The notes under the pieces: model-generated | The model's database searches: none | Told to the model about the DNA's origin: nothing | What the model saw: the letters and a program-made list of their open reading frames with translations, nothing else | Made by a program: the position numbers and the translations under genes | In this document: positions 25,842 to 34,832 of the stretch, piece by piece | How positions within the stretch are numbered: position 1 is the first letter of the stretch | How the letters are laid out: each line of letters begins with the position of its first letter | Origin: an uncultured Clostridia bacterium | GTDB lineage: Bacteria > Bacillota > Clostridia > Christensenellales > Borkfalkiaceae | Assembly (NCBI GenBank): GCA_944363395.1 | Contig: CALVUC010000001.1 | Location: forward strand, 1 to 64,000 | Length of the DNA: 64,000 nucleotides | Reading direction: 5' to 3'

Positions 25842-26555
25842 ATGTTAGAATTACGGCATATCGGTTTTGTCGCCGCCGACGGCGACGCCAACAAAGAGAT
25901 CCTGGACGACGTCTCGCTTACCGTGAACGAGCCGTTCGTCGCGATCACGGGACCCAACGGGAGCGGGAAATCGACGCTCGCCAAGATCATCGCGGGCATC
26001 CTCACGCCGACGGAGGGCAAGATCTTTCTGGACGGCGAGGACATCACGGGACTTTCCGTCACGGAGCGCGCCCGCCGCGGCATTTCCTACGCCTTCCAGC
26101 AGCCCGTGCGCTTCAAGGGGCTCACGGTCAAGGACCTTATCTCGCTCGCGGCGGGGAAGAAACTCACCGTCTCGGAAGTGTGCGGCTTTTTGTCCGAAGT
26201 CGGGCTGTGCGCGCGCGATTACATCGACCGTGAAGTCAATGCCTCGCTCTCGGGCGGGGAATTGAAGCGCATCGAGATCGCGACCGTGCTCGCCCGCTCC
26301 AAGGGGCTCACGGTGTTCGACGAACCCGAAGCAGGCATCGATCTCTGGAGCTTCCAGAGCCTCATTTCGGTGTTTGAGAAGATGCACGCCCGCACCAAGG
26401 GGAATATCCTCATCATCTCCCATCAGGAGCGTATCCTGAACATTGCCGACAGGATCGTCGTCATCGCGGGCGGCAGGGTGCAGAAGGACGGCACGCGTGA
26501 GGAAGTGCTCCCCGGGCTGCTCGCGGGCAGGATGTGTCCCGCGCTGCAGGGGTAA
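25842..26555 (+). CDS. SufC-like Fe-S assembly ATPase (SMS/SufCB-type)
   Basis: 237 residues, an ABC ATPase without membrane domain. Walker A GPNGSGKS (37-44), Q-loop AFQQPVRFKG, signature LSGGELKR, Walker B TVFDEPEAGIDL and switch His in IISHQER. The signature LSGGELKRIEIA and its position before a SufB-like gene identify it as SufC-like. It powers Fe-S cluster assembly with the scaffold encoded 66 nt downstream. No sufD, sufS or sufU is nearby, as in the minimal two-gene systems of anaerobes. Confidence 0.9.
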   Translation: MLELRHIGFVAADGDANKEILDDVSLTVNEPFVAITGPNGSGKSTLAKIIAGILTPTEGKIFLDGEDITGLSVTERARRGISYAFQQPVRFKGLTVKDLISLAAGKKLTVSEVCGFLSEVGLCARDYIDREVNASLSGGELKRIEIATVLARSKGLTVFDEPEAGIDLWSFQSLISVFEKMHARTKGNILIISHQERILNIADRIVVIAGGRVQKDGTREEVLPGLLAGRMCPALQG

Positions 26556-26621
26556 GGAGCTGCGCCTCGGCAGCGCATCGCCGGACCTGCCGGGCAGGAC
26601 CGGCGGGAAGGAGGGTGTTCT

Positions 26622-27542
26622 ATGGACGAATTGGAAAAAATGCTTTTATTGGAGATCGCCGATCTGCACAAGGTGCCGGACGGGGCGTACAATATCCGAA
26701 AGAACGGTGAAGCGGACGGCAGGCGCAGCACGCCGCACATCCGCATCGAGCCGCGCAGGGACGCAAAGGCAGGGATCGATATCTTCGTCTCGGGCGAGAC
26801 GAAGGGGGAGAGCGTCCACATCCCCGTCGTCATCACCGAGACAGATTATAAGGAAAAGGTCTATAACGACTTTTATATCGAGGACGGCGCGGACGTGCTC
26901 ATCATCGCGGGCTGCGGCATCCACAACTGCGGACAGGCGACAAGCGAGCACAGCGGCATCCATACCTTTCACGTCGGCAAAAACGCCCGCGTAAGGTATG
27001 TCGAAAAGCACTACGGCTCGGGCGAGGGCGGCGGCGAGAACGTGATGGATCCCACGACGGACATCCGCCTCGGGGAGCATTCCCGCCTCGAGATGGAGAC
27101 GACGCAGATCAAGGGCGTCGACTCCACCGTCCGCACGACGCGCGCCGTACTGGAGGCGGGCGCCGAGCTCGTCATCCGCGAGAAGATCTACACGCACGGC
27201 AGGCAGTACGCCAAGACGGATTTTTCCGTCCAACTCAACGGCGACGGCGCGGGCGCGGACGTCGTGTCCCGCTCGGTCGCGGCGGAGCAGTCACGGCAGG
27301 AATTCACCCTGCGCATCGACGGCAACGGCAGGTGTCACGGCCACAGCGAGTGCGACGCCATCATCATGGACGATGCGAAGGTCGTCGCCATCCCCGCGCT
27401 TGCGGCGAACAGCGTGGATGCGGAACTCATCCACGAGGCGGCGATCGGCAAGATCGCGGGCGAGCAGCTTCTGAAGCTCATGACGCTCGGGCTCACCGAG
27501 CAGGAAGCGGAAGAACAGATCATCAAGGGATTTTTGAGCTGA
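26622..27542 (+). CDS. SufB/SufD-like Fe-S scaffold (SMS/SufCB-type)
   Basis: 306 residues, shorter than E. coli SufB or SufD (about 420-495) but typical of the minimal clostridial/archaeal form. Right-handed beta-helix core; IIAGCGIHNCGQATSEHSGIH and the C-terminal GRCHGHSECDAIIMDD with candidate cluster ligands; ends in the SufB-type helical segment IHEAAIGKIAGEQL. AAGGAGGG precedes ATG 26622. Partner of the upstream ATPase. Confidence 0.9.
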   Translation: MDELEKMLLLEIADLHKVPDGAYNIRKNGEADGRRSTPHIRIEPRRDAKAGIDIFVSGETKGESVHIPVVITETDYKEKVYNDFYIEDGADVLIIAGCGIHNCGQATSEHSGIHTFHVGKNARVRYVEKHYGSGEGGGENVMDPTTDIRLGEHSRLEMETTQIKGVDSTVRTTRAVLEAGAELVIREKIYTHGRQYAKTDFSVQLNGDGAGADVVSRSVAAEQSRQEFTLRIDGNGRCHGHSECDAIIMDDAKVVAIPALAANSVDAELIHEAAIGKIAGEQLLKLMTLGLTEQEAEEQIIKGFLS

Positions 27543-27549
27543 CGATCGC

Positions 27550-27588
27550 GGGAGAGCGGGCTTTTTTGTGCGCCGCTCTCCCTTTTTT
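27550..27588 (+). terminator. Terminator of the SufCB-like operon
   Basis: GGGAGAGCGG (27550-27559) with CCGCTCTCCC (27573-27582) followed by TTTTTT. Confidence 0.85.
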
Positions 27589-27662
27589 GCCGTGCGGACG
27601 CGCAAAACGGGGGAGGAAGCCGCCCATCAAGAAAATTTTATACCGATTTTTTCTAATTATAT

Positions 27663-27690
27663 TGACAACGCCCTTCGGATGGGATATAAT
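27663..27690 (+). promoter_or_regulatory. Promoter of the phosphoketolase gene
   Basis: TTGACA (27663-27668), 16-bp spacer, TATAAT (27685-27690), and a strong AGGAGG at 27712 before ATG 27723. Fits a highly expressed gene. Confidence 0.85.
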
Positions 27691-27722
27691 GGTAGACAGA
27701 AAATTATGTTCAGGAGGAACTC

Positions 27723-30140
27723 ATGAGCAACGAAATCATTCCCGAGAAGAAGCCTTTGACGGAAGAGTATCTGAAGAAGATGGATGCTTATTGGCGTGCC
27801 GCGAACTACCTGTCGGCAGCTCAGCTCTATATGCTGAAGAACCCTCTTCTCCGCGAACCTCTGACGCGCGATCAGGTCAAGAAAAAGATCGTCGGACACT
27901 GGGGTACCGTGCCGGGACAGAACTTCATCTATGTCCACCTCAACCGCGTCATCAAAAAGTTTGACCTCGACCTCATTCTCTTGTCCGGTCCCGGTCACGG
28001 CGGCAACTTCTTTGTCGCGAACTCCTATCTCGAAGGCGCTTACAGCGAAGTCTATCCCAACGTTTCCGAGGACGAAGAGGGCATGACGAGACTGTGCAAG
28101 CAGTTCTCCTTCCCCGGCGGTATCTCCTCGCACGTCGCGCCCGAGACGCCCGGTTCCATCAACGAGGGCGGCGAGCTCGGCTACTCCCTTGCGCACGCGT
28201 TCGGCGCGGTGTTCGATAACCCCGACCTCATCGCGGCGACCATCGTCGGCGACGGCGAAGCGGAGACCGGTCCTCTCGCAACGGCATGGCATTCCAACAA
28301 GTTCCTCAATCCCGTGACGGACGGCGCGGTCCTGCCCATCCTTCACCTCAACGGCTTCAAGATCAATAACCCCACGGTGTTCGCCCGTATCTCCAAGGAA
28401 GAAGTCAAGAGCTACTTCCACGGCTGCGGCTACAAGGTGTACTTCGTCGAAGGGTACGAGCCCATGGAGATGCACAAGAAGATGGCGGAAGCGCTCGATA
28501 AGTGCATCAAGGAGATCAAGGAGATCCAGAGGAAGGCAAGGGAAGAGGGCTGCACCGAGCGCCCCGTATGGCCCATGATCGTCCTTCGTACGCCCAAGGG
28601 CTGGACGGGCCCCAAGGTCGTCGACGGCAAGCACATCGAAGGCAGCTACCGTGCGCACCAGGTCCCGATCACGATGGACAAGCCCGAGCACCTCGAACTG
28701 CTCAAAGAGTGGCTGCTCTCCTATAAGCCCGAAGAACTCTTCACCGAGGACTACAAGCTGAAGCCCGAGCTGCGCGAACTCGCTCCCAAGGGCGACCACC
28801 GCATCTCCGCAAATCCTCATACCAACGGCGGCAAGCTTCTCAAAGACCTCCGTCTGCCCGACTTCACCAAGTATGCGGTGCAGATGGATGCTCCCGGCAC
28901 CGTCAAGGCGCAGGATATGCTCGTGCTCGGTTCCTATATCCGCGACGTCCTCAAGCTCAACGAGCAGAGCCGCAACTTCCGTATGTTCGGTCCCGACGAA
29001 TCCATGTCCAACCGTATGTACGCCGCGTTTGAAGTCTCGTCCCGTCCCTTCGAGGCGAAGATCTACGACAAGGCTTGCCCCGAGGACTGCGTCTTTGTCG
29101 AGGACGACAACGTCGCGCCCGAAGGCAGGATCATGGACGCGTACCTGTCCGAGCATATGTGCGAGGGCTGGCTGGAAGGCTATATCCTCACCGGACGCCA
29201 CGGCTTCTTCGCTTCCTATGAGTCTTTCATCCGTATCGTCGACTCGATGGTCTCCCAGCACGCGAAGTGGCTGAAGGTCACCAACGAGCTGCCTTGGAGA
29301 CAGGACATTTCCTCCCTGAACCTCATCTTAACGTCCAACGTCTGGCAGCAGGACCACAACGGCTTCACGCACCAGGATCCCGGCTTCCTCGATCACGTCA
29401 CCTGCAAGAAGGCGGACGTCATCCGCTGCTATCTCCCGCCGGATGCAAACTGCCTGCTCTCCTGCTTCGACCACTGCGTCAAGAGCAAGGGCTACATCAA
29501 CGTCATCGTTGCGTCCAAGCATCCCACCTATCAGTGGCTCACGATGGATCAGGCGGTCAAGCACTGCACGCAGGGTATCGGCGTCTGGCCTTGGGCTTCC
29601 AACGACGCGGGCGAAGAACCCGACCTCGTCATGGCTTGCTGCGGCGATACGCCCACGATCGAAGCGCTTGCCGCTACGACCATCCTGCGCGACTATATGC
29701 CCGACCTCAAGATCCGTTTCGTCAACGTCGTCGACCTGATGAAGCTCGATTCGCACGAGAATCATCCTCACGGCCTGCGCGACAGCGCGTTCGACGCGAT
29801 CTTCACCAAGGATAAGCCCGTCATCTTCGTGTATCACGGCTATCCCAAGCTCATCCATGAGCTCACTTATACCCGCCACAACCGCAACATCAAGGTGTTC
29901 GGTTACATGGAAGAGGGTACCATCACGACGGGCTTCGATATGCGCGTCCAGAACCATATCGACAGATTCCACCTCGTCCGCGAGGCGATGATGAGCCTTC
30001 CTCAGCTTGGCAACAAGGGTTCCTTCCTTGTGCAGATGATGAACGACAAGCTTGTCGAGCACCGCAACTATATCGCGGAGTACGGCGAAGACCTGCCCGA
30101 GATCCAGAGCTGGAAGTGGCACACGCCCGAACAGAAGTAA
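27723..30140 (+). CDS. xfp: Xylulose-5-phosphate/fructose-6-phosphate phosphoketolase
   Basis: 805 residues, the normal length. Thiamine-diphosphate enzyme with [50 protein letters not shown] and the C-terminal [19 protein letters not shown] and [15 protein letters not shown] segments characteristic of phosphoketolases. It splits xylulose-5-P or fructose-6-P with phosphate into acetyl phosphate plus glyceraldehyde-3-P or erythrose-4-P. Codon choice differs from neighbours (more GGT, CTC, AAG), suggesting high expression. Monocistronic with strong promoter and terminator. Confidence 0.97.
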   Translation: MSNEIIPEKKPLTEEYLKKMDAYWRAANYLSAAQLYMLKNPLLREPLTRDQVKKKIVGHWGTVPGQNFIYVHLNRVIKKFDLDLILLSGPGHGGNFFVANSYLEGAYSEVYPNVSEDEEGMTRLCKQFSFPGGISSHVAPETPGSINEGGELGYSLAHAFGAVFDNPDLIAATIVGDGEAETGPLATAWHSNKFLNPVTDGAVLPILHLNGFKINNPTVFARISKEEVKSYFHGCGYKVYFVEGYEPMEMHKKMAEALDKCIKEIKEIQRKAREEGCTERPVWPMIVLRTPKGWTGPKVVDGKHIEGSYRAHQVPITMDKPEHLELLKEWLLSYKPEELFTEDYKLKPELRELAPKGDHRISANPHTNGGKLLKDLRLPDFTKYAVQMDAPGTVKAQDMLVLGSYIRDVLKLNEQSRNFRMFGPDESMSNRMYAAFEVSSRPFEAKIYDKACPEDCVFVEDDNVAPEGRIMDAYLSEHMCEGWLEGYILTGRHGFFASYESFIRIVDSMVSQHAKWLKVTNELPWRQDISSLNLILTSNVWQQDHNGFTHQDPGFLDHVTCKKADVIRCYLPPDANCLLSCFDHCVKSKGYINVIVASKHPTYQWLTMDQAVKHCTQGIGVWPWASNDAGEEPDLVMACCGDTPTIEALAATTILRDYMPDLKIRFVNVVDLMKLDSHENHPHGLRDSAFDAIFTKDKPVIFVYHGYPKLIHELTYTRHNRNIKVFGYMEEGTITTGFDMRVQNHIDRFHLVREAMMSLPQLGNKGSFLVQMMNDKLVEHRNYIAEYGEDLPEIQSWKWHTPEQK

Positions 30141-30152
30141 TTTTCCGAACGG

Positions 30153-30184
30153 AAAGAGCGTCCGCATGGCGGGCGCTCTTTTTT
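30153..30184 (+). terminator. Terminator of the phosphoketolase gene
   Basis: AAAGAGCG-TCCGC-ATG-GCGGG-CGCTCTTT followed by TTT. Confidence 0.85.
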
Positions 30185-30325
30185 GGCGGGTCTGCTTTCG
30201 CGACAGTGCGGCGTCTAAAAAAATTTTCGGTTATTTTTCGCGAAACTATTTTCTTTTGGCAAAAAGTGTTGTATAATAGAGGCAAATAAAGTTGTTTTTG
30301 ACAACGTAAAAAAGGAGTGAGAGAA

Positions 30326-30841
30326 ATGGCAAGAAAATCTAAGAAAGTCGGGCTTCTCGATATCGTCAAGATGCTCGCGGCAGCCGTCGGGCTCGTGCTC
30401 GCCGTCGTAGGTCTCTGCATCCCGTTCTTTGCACAGGTGACGCAGTCCATCGTGGGCGACAACACGGTCTCCCTCGGCCTGTTTGAAGATTACGAGGCGC
30501 TGGAGGCGGTGATGAAGGAGGGCGGACTGACCATCGGCGTCGTGCAGGCGTTTGCGATCGTTTCGCTCATTTTCACGGTGCTCGCGTCTGCGCTCGTCAT
30601 CCTCGGCAAACTCAACATCATCCACATGGGGACGTTCGTCAAACTCATCTTTGCGATCGCGACCATCGTCTTTGCGGCGCTCGTCATCACGTTTGCCGCG
30701 ACCTACGCGGGGCAGTCTCCGCTCAATCTCGACGGGGGCGAGTTCGGCAGCACCGCCTTTGTCGCGGCGGCGGGCGCATACCTCATGACGGCGGGCGGCG
30801 TCGTCTCGGGCGTGACGCTCATCCTGTCCAAACTCAAATAA
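30326..30841 (+). CDS. Small four-helix membrane protein of unknown function
   Basis: 171 residues from ATG 30326, with AAGGAG upstream; an in-frame GTG at 30317 is less likely. Basic N-terminus ARKSKKVG, then helices at about 11-33, 72-92, 102-125 and 140-165. A TATAAT box lies at 30272-30277 with a poor -35. Flanked by terminators, so a single-gene unit. No family recognised. Confidence 0.75.
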   Translation: MARKSKKVGLLDIVKMLAAAVGLVLAVVGLCIPFFAQVTQSIVGDNTVSLGLFEDYEALEAVMKEGGLTIGVVQAFAIVSLIFTVLASALVILGKLNIIHMGTFVKLIFAIATIVFAALVITFAATYAGQSPLNLDGGEFGSTAFVAAAGAYLMTAGGVVSGVTLILSKLK

Positions 30842-30857
30842 CATCGCAATACGCCAT

Positions 30858-30892
30858 AAAGACGCGCTCCGCAGTTTGCGGGGCGCGTCTTT
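30858..30892 (+). terminator. Terminator of the small membrane protein gene
   Basis: AAAGACGCGC-T-CCGCA with TTGCGG-G-GCGCGTCTTT, ending in TCTTTCGTT. Confidence 0.75.
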
Positions 30893-30917
30893 CGTTCGGA
30901 AAAATGCGGGAAAACCA

Positions 30918-30946
30918 TTTACAATCGGGGGAGAGCGTGCTATAAT
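30918..30946 (+). promoter_or_regulatory. Promoter of the mnmE operon
   Basis: TTTACA (30918-30923), 17-bp spacer, TATAAT (30941-30946). Confidence 0.75.
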
Positions 30947-31010
30947 ATAACCGAAAATTATATCCTTTCTCAAAAACGTTGGACGGAATAAAGGAAACTT
31001 ATAAAAAATC

Positions 31011-32294
31011 ATGAACGATCTCATTGCGGCGATCGCCACGGCGAGCGGCGTCGGCGGCGTTGCCATTATCCGCATGAGCGGGGAGGGCGCGCTCCCGCTC
31101 GCAAAAAAAATGTTCTCCCGCAAAGGGGAGTTCGTCCCCAATATGCTCTATCCGGGGACGATCGACGCGGGCAGCTTTTCCGACTACGGGATGTGCGTCT
31201 ATTTCCGCGCGCCCCATTCCTTTACGGGCGAGGACGTCGTCGAACTGCATTGCCACGGCGGCGCCGAGATCGCGCGCGGTATCCTTTCCCGCACGCTGGA
31301 ACTGGGCGCGCGCATGGCGGAGCGCGGCGAGTTCACGAAGCGCGCCTTTTTGAACGGCAAACTCTCGCTCTCCGCGGCGGAGGGTCTGGGCGAGATGATC
31401 GCCGCCTCCTCGCAGGCGCAGGTGCGTGCGGGGTTCACGCTCTATCAGGAGCGCCTCACCTCCGTCGGGAAGGAGCTGCAGGCGGGGCTCACCGCCTGCC
31501 TTGCCGAGATCGACGCAGACCTCGACTATCCGGAGGAGGACCTCACCGAACGCTCCCTTCCGCAGATCGCGGCGCATCTCGGCGAAGTGCGCGCGCGGCT
31601 TTCGGCGCTCATCGCGCAGTACGGCGCGGGCAGAAAGGTCAAATCGGGCGTGCGCGTCGCCATCGTCGGCGAGCCGAACGCGGGCAAGAGCTCTCTTCTC
31701 AACGCGCTGCTCGGCTATGACAGGGCGATCGTCTCCGATATCCCGGGGACGACGCGCGACATCAACGAGGGAACGGTCGAGATCGGCGGCGTCAACTTCC
31801 TCCTCACCGACACGGCGGGGCTGCGCGAGAGCGCGGACGCGGTGGAGCGGGAGGGGGTGCGCCGCGCGAAGCGCGCGATCGAGGGCGCGGACGTCATCGT
31901 CTGGCTCGTCGGCGGCGAAGCGACCGCCTTTCCCGCAGGGACGCCCGTCATCAAGGTGGGCGCAAAGAGCGATCTTGTGCGCAGGGAGGGCTGCGACGTC
32001 GTGCTCTCTTCCTATACGGGCGAGGGGCTCTCCGCGCTGCGCGAACTGCTCTACGAGCGCGGGTTCGGACGCGAAAACGACGGGACGTACCTGCTTTCCG
32101 AGCGCCATTACCGCGCCTTGAAGGATGCGCTCTCCGCCGTGGAGGACGCGCTCGCGGCATTGGACGGCGCTCTTCCCGAACTGTATGCCGAGGACATCCG
32201 CCGCGCGTGGGAGGCGCTCGGCGTCATCTCGGGCGAGACGGCGGGGGAAGCGGTCATCAACGAGATCTTTGCAAAATTCTGCGTCGGCAAGTGA
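31011..32294 (+). CDS. mnmE: tRNA-uridine-5-carboxymethylaminomethyl GTPase MnmE
   Basis: 427 residues (usual 450-460). N-terminal folate-binding domain with TGEDVVELHCHGG, helical domain, an inserted G domain with G1 GEPNAGKS, G2 PGTTRD, G3 DTAGLR, and the C-terminal FCVGK carrying the catalytic cysteine. With MnmG it modifies the wobble uridine of several tRNAs. The usual G4 NKxD is changed to VGAKSD. It is not beside mnmG or rnpA as in many bacteria; LysR and SDR genes follow on the same strand. Confidence 0.95.
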   Translation: MNDLIAAIATASGVGGVAIIRMSGEGALPLAKKMFSRKGEFVPNMLYPGTIDAGSFSDYGMCVYFRAPHSFTGEDVVELHCHGGAEIARGILSRTLELGARMAERGEFTKRAFLNGKLSLSAAEGLGEMIAASSQAQVRAGFTLYQERLTSVGKELQAGLTACLAEIDADLDYPEEDLTERSLPQIAAHLGEVRARLSALIAQYGAGRKVKSGVRVAIVGEPNAGKSSLLNALLGYDRAIVSDIPGTTRDINEGTVEIGGVNFLLTDTAGLRESADAVEREGVRRAKRAIEGADVIVWLVGGEATAFPAGTPVIKVGAKSDLVRREGCDVVLSSYTGEGLSALRELLYERGFGRENDGTYLLSERHYRALKDALSAVEDALAALDGALPELYAEDIRRAWEALGVISGETAGEAVINEIFAKFCVGK

Positions 32295-32309
32295 CGCGGG
32301 GAGGAATCC

Positions 32310-33209
32310 ATGGTCAATCTCGAACTGTACAGGGTCTTTTATACGGTCGCGCGGTGCGGAAGCCTCACCAAGGCGGCGGAGGAGCTGTATATCTCCCAGC
32401 CCGCCGTCTCGCAGGCGGTCAAGCAGCTGGAAAATCAGCTCGGCACTTCGCTCTTCAACCGGATGCACAAGGGGATGGAGCTCTCCAAGCAGGGGGGAGA
32501 ACTCATCTTTGCCGACGTCGAACGGGCGCTCCAATTGCTGAGCGGCGTCGAGGACAAACTCTCCGAACTCAAACACAGCGCGACGGGGACGCTGCGCATC
32601 GGCGCGTCCGAGACCATCTTTCAGTATATCCTTGCCGACAAGATCGTTGCCTACAATAAAAAATATCCGCAGGTCAAGATCGACCTCATCTCCGACGTCT
32701 CTCCGAAGATCATCGAATTGCTCAAGTCCGACCGCTGCGACGTCGGCTTCCTCAACCTTCCCATCGAGGAGGACGACGAGATCAGGGTGAGCACCACGGT
32801 CGCGCTGCTCAACGACGTGTTCGTCGCGGGCGAGGCGTACGCCGAACTCAAGGGGAAGGAACTCTCCGTCTGGGATCTGCAGAAATATCCGCTGCTGCTG
32901 CTCGAAGAGAACACCGTGGCGCGCGCGGCGCTCAATCACTATGCCGAGAGCCTCGGCGCGGCGCTGCGTCCCGCCGTCGAGGCGTGCAGCTGGGACTTCA
33001 TGAAGCAGCTCGTTTCGGACGGCATGGGCATCGGCTGCATCCCGCGCGAGTATGCGCGCCGCAGGCTCAGGGACGGCGAACTCTTCGAACTCAACGTCAG
33101 ACCCGCCATGCCCACGCGCTCGGTGGGGCTTGCCCTGCCCAAAAATTCGGGGATGCCCTTCTCGCTGCGCGCCTTCATTTCGCTCTTCGCGGAGGACGTC
33201 CATGCCTGA
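32310..33209 (+). CDS. LysR-family transcriptional regulator
   Basis: 299 residues. N-terminal winged helix-turn-helix LYRVFYTVARCGSLTKAAEELYISQPAVSQAVKQLE, a linker helix, then a type-2 periplasmic-binding-like effector domain. GGGAGG lies before ATG 32310, 15 nt after mnmE. The end overlaps the SDR gene by 8 nt, so regulator and SDR are co-expressed. Ligand and targets unknown. Confidence 0.92.
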   Translation: MVNLELYRVFYTVARCGSLTKAAEELYISQPAVSQAVKQLENQLGTSLFNRMHKGMELSKQGGELIFADVERALQLLSGVEDKLSELKHSATGTLRIGASETIFQYILADKIVAYNKKYPQVKIDLISDVSPKIIELLKSDRCDVGFLNLPIEEDDEIRVSTTVALLNDVFVAGEAYAELKGKELSVWDLQKYPLLLLEENTVARAALNHYAESLGAALRPAVEACSWDFMKQLVSDGMGIGCIPREYARRRLRDGELFELNVRPAMPTRSVGLALPKNSGMPFSLRAFISLFAEDVHA

Positions 33210-33990
33210 AATGACCCTCGTCACGGGCGCGTGCGGGGGGCTGGGGAGCGCCTTTTGCGACGTTCTCGCCGAGCGCGGGGAGCCGCTCCTGCTGACGGGT
33301 CGGAGCGGGGCGCGCCTCGCCGCGAAAAAGCAGTCTCTGGAAGAACGCTTCCCCGGGCTTGCCGTCGAGACGTGCGTGTGCGACCTTGCGGACGGGGCGT
33401 CCCGCGCGGCGCTCTTTGCCTTTGCGGACGGGCGGAACATCACCTTTTCCCGCCTCGTCTATGTTGCGGGCGTCGATACGCAGATGGCGCTCGAACGCTA
33501 TACGCCCGAAAAGATCGCCATGCAGGCGCGTGTCAATTTTGAAGGGGCGGCGGACCTCGCGCGCAGCGTATTCCTGCGGGGGAACGCACATCCCTGTCTG
33601 CTTGCCGTCGGCAGTATGTCGGCGAGCACGCCCATGCCCTATTTTGCGCTGTACAGCGCCGCCAAGAAGGGGCTGGAACAGCTCTTTGTCGCCCTGCACG
33701 AGGAGTGGCGTGGGCGGGCGGACGTCACCGTCGTCCTCCCGGGCGGCATCCCGACGCGCGAGGACATCAAGGAGAACATCCGCTCGCACGGCTGGTTCGG
33801 CAGGGTCTCGGCGCTGCCGCCCCGCACGGTCGCCGAACGCGCCCTGAAGGCGCTCTCGCGCAACAAGAGGAGGGCAGTCATCGGGTTCTGGAACAAGCTG
33901 CTGTACGGGGCGACGCGCCTCGTGCCGCTCTCCCTTCGCCTGCGCTTTGTCGCGCGGATGTGGAGTAAGACGCAAAAGGACGCATTTTAA
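33202..33990 (+). CDS. Short-chain dehydrogenase/reductase
   Basis: 262 residues. Rossmann motif VTGACGGLGSAF (8-19), the NAG-like position replaced by YVAGVD, catalytic Ser in VGSMSAS and YxxxK in YSAAKKG. GGAGG lies 9 nt before ATG 33202. Substrate unknown. The C-terminus ends with a hydrophobic/basic stretch (WNKLLYGATRLVPLSLRLRF) that may touch the membrane. Confidence 0.88.
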   Translation: MPEMTLVTGACGGLGSAFCDVLAERGEPLLLTGRSGARLAAKKQSLEERFPGLAVETCVCDLADGASRAALFAFADGRNITFSRLVYVAGVDTQMALERYTPEKIAMQARVNFEGAADLARSVFLRGNAHPCLLAVGSMSASTPMPYFALYSAAKKGLEQLFVALHEEWRGRADVTVVLPGGIPTREDIKENIRSHGWFGRVSALPPRTVAERALKALSRNKRRAVIGFWNKLLYGATRLVPLSLRLRFVARMWSKTQKDAF

Positions 33991-33992
33991 GA

Positions 33993-34022
33993 GCGCGCCT
34001 CCCGCAGCAGGGGAGGCGCGCC
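33993..34022. terminator. GC-rich hairpin between convergent genes
   Basis: GCGCGCCTCCC and GGGAGGCGCGC arms around GCAGCAG; followed by TTATCTTTGTTT. Sits between the SDR and PH-domain genes and could serve both. Confidence 0.65.
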
Positions 34023-34032
34023 TTATCTTTGT

Positions 34033-34638
34033 TTATTTCTTTTTGATCTCGTGCTCTTCCTCGGCGGTCGTAAAGGAATAGCCGATGCGTTCGTTGCGGG
34101 AAGTGAGGTCGCGGACAAACGCATCGTAGAGCGATTCCCTGATGACGATGAAGAGATAGTTGGTCCGTACGGCGTCAAAGTAGACGGCAAGCCTTCCCGT
34201 GCCGCGGAAGAGATGGACGGAGACGATCTTGGAGAGCGGCGTACGGCTGCGCAAAAAACCCAGCCGCACGATGAGTTCGCCGTCCGTCAGGATGTATTCC
34301 GACCGCGCGAGGATGGCGGCGAGAAAGAGTCCGAATCCGACGCTCGCAAAGTACAGGAGAAGATATTTGAGCCATGCGAAGATGTTTCCCATATCGCCCG
34401 TCCGTACGAAGTCGGAAAAAAACCACGTCGTCAGCGAAAACCCCGCGACGCAGAGCGCGACGCCCAGCCAGAGGACGCAGAGGATGAGCGGGGTGAAACG
34501 GTAGCGGTAGCGCGTGGCGGGACGCGGCGATCTCGGGCGCGCGTCGAGCTTGGGCACGACGGTGTCGGGCGGCGCGATCTCGGGTGCGATGACGCCGGGG
34601 ACGCGCTCCATATCGGTACGGTTGCGGTTGCGTTTCAT
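34033..34638 (-). CDS. Membrane protein with a bacterial PH domain
   Basis: 201 residues. A polar, arginine-rich N-terminus, two membrane helices (about 50-72 and 84-106), then a PH-like domain starting SEYILTDGELIVRLGFLRSRTPLSKI, ending in KKK. Start at ATG 34638; a TTGCAT-N17-TATAAT promoter ends 6 nt before it, so leaderless translation is predicted. Function unknown, possibly envelope or membrane organisation as for other bPH proteins. Confidence 0.75.
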   Translation of the reverse strand: MKRNRNRTDMERVPGVIAPEIAPPDTVVPKLDARPRSPRPATRYRYRFTPLILCVLWLGVALCVAGFSLTTWFFSDFVRTGDMGNIFAWLKYLLLYFASVGFGLFLAAILARSEYILTDGELIVRLGFLRSRTPLSKIVSVHLFRGTGRLAVYFDAVRTNYLFIVIRESLYDAFVRDLTSRNERIGYSFTTAEEEHEIKKK

Positions 34639-34644
34639 GCCATG

Positions 34645-34673
34645 ATTATAGCAGGAACGGCGTGAAAATGCAA
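34645..34673 (-). promoter_or_regulatory. Promoter of the PH-domain gene, predicted leaderless
   Basis: Minus strand TTGCAT (34668-34673), 17-bp spacer, TATAAT (34645-34650), 6 nt before ATG 34638. Confidence 0.75.
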
Positions 34674-34774
34674 GCCGAAGGAGCAAAAAACGGGCAATTT
34701 CACGAAAAATCGGAGCGTCCTTGTACGCTCCGGGCGGATGGAAAAAACTTTTTTGCGATTGTCGGCGCGAATGC

Positions 34775-34803
34775 TTGAAAAAAATGTCGGAATTGACTAT
34801 AAT
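34775..34803 (+). promoter_or_regulatory. Promoter of the hydratase operon
   Basis: TTGAAA (34775-34780), 17-bp spacer, TATAAT (34798-34803), then CGGAGG before ATG 34833. Confidence 0.75.
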
Positions 34804-34832
34804 GATAACTATCAAGCAGTTCGGAGGATCAC

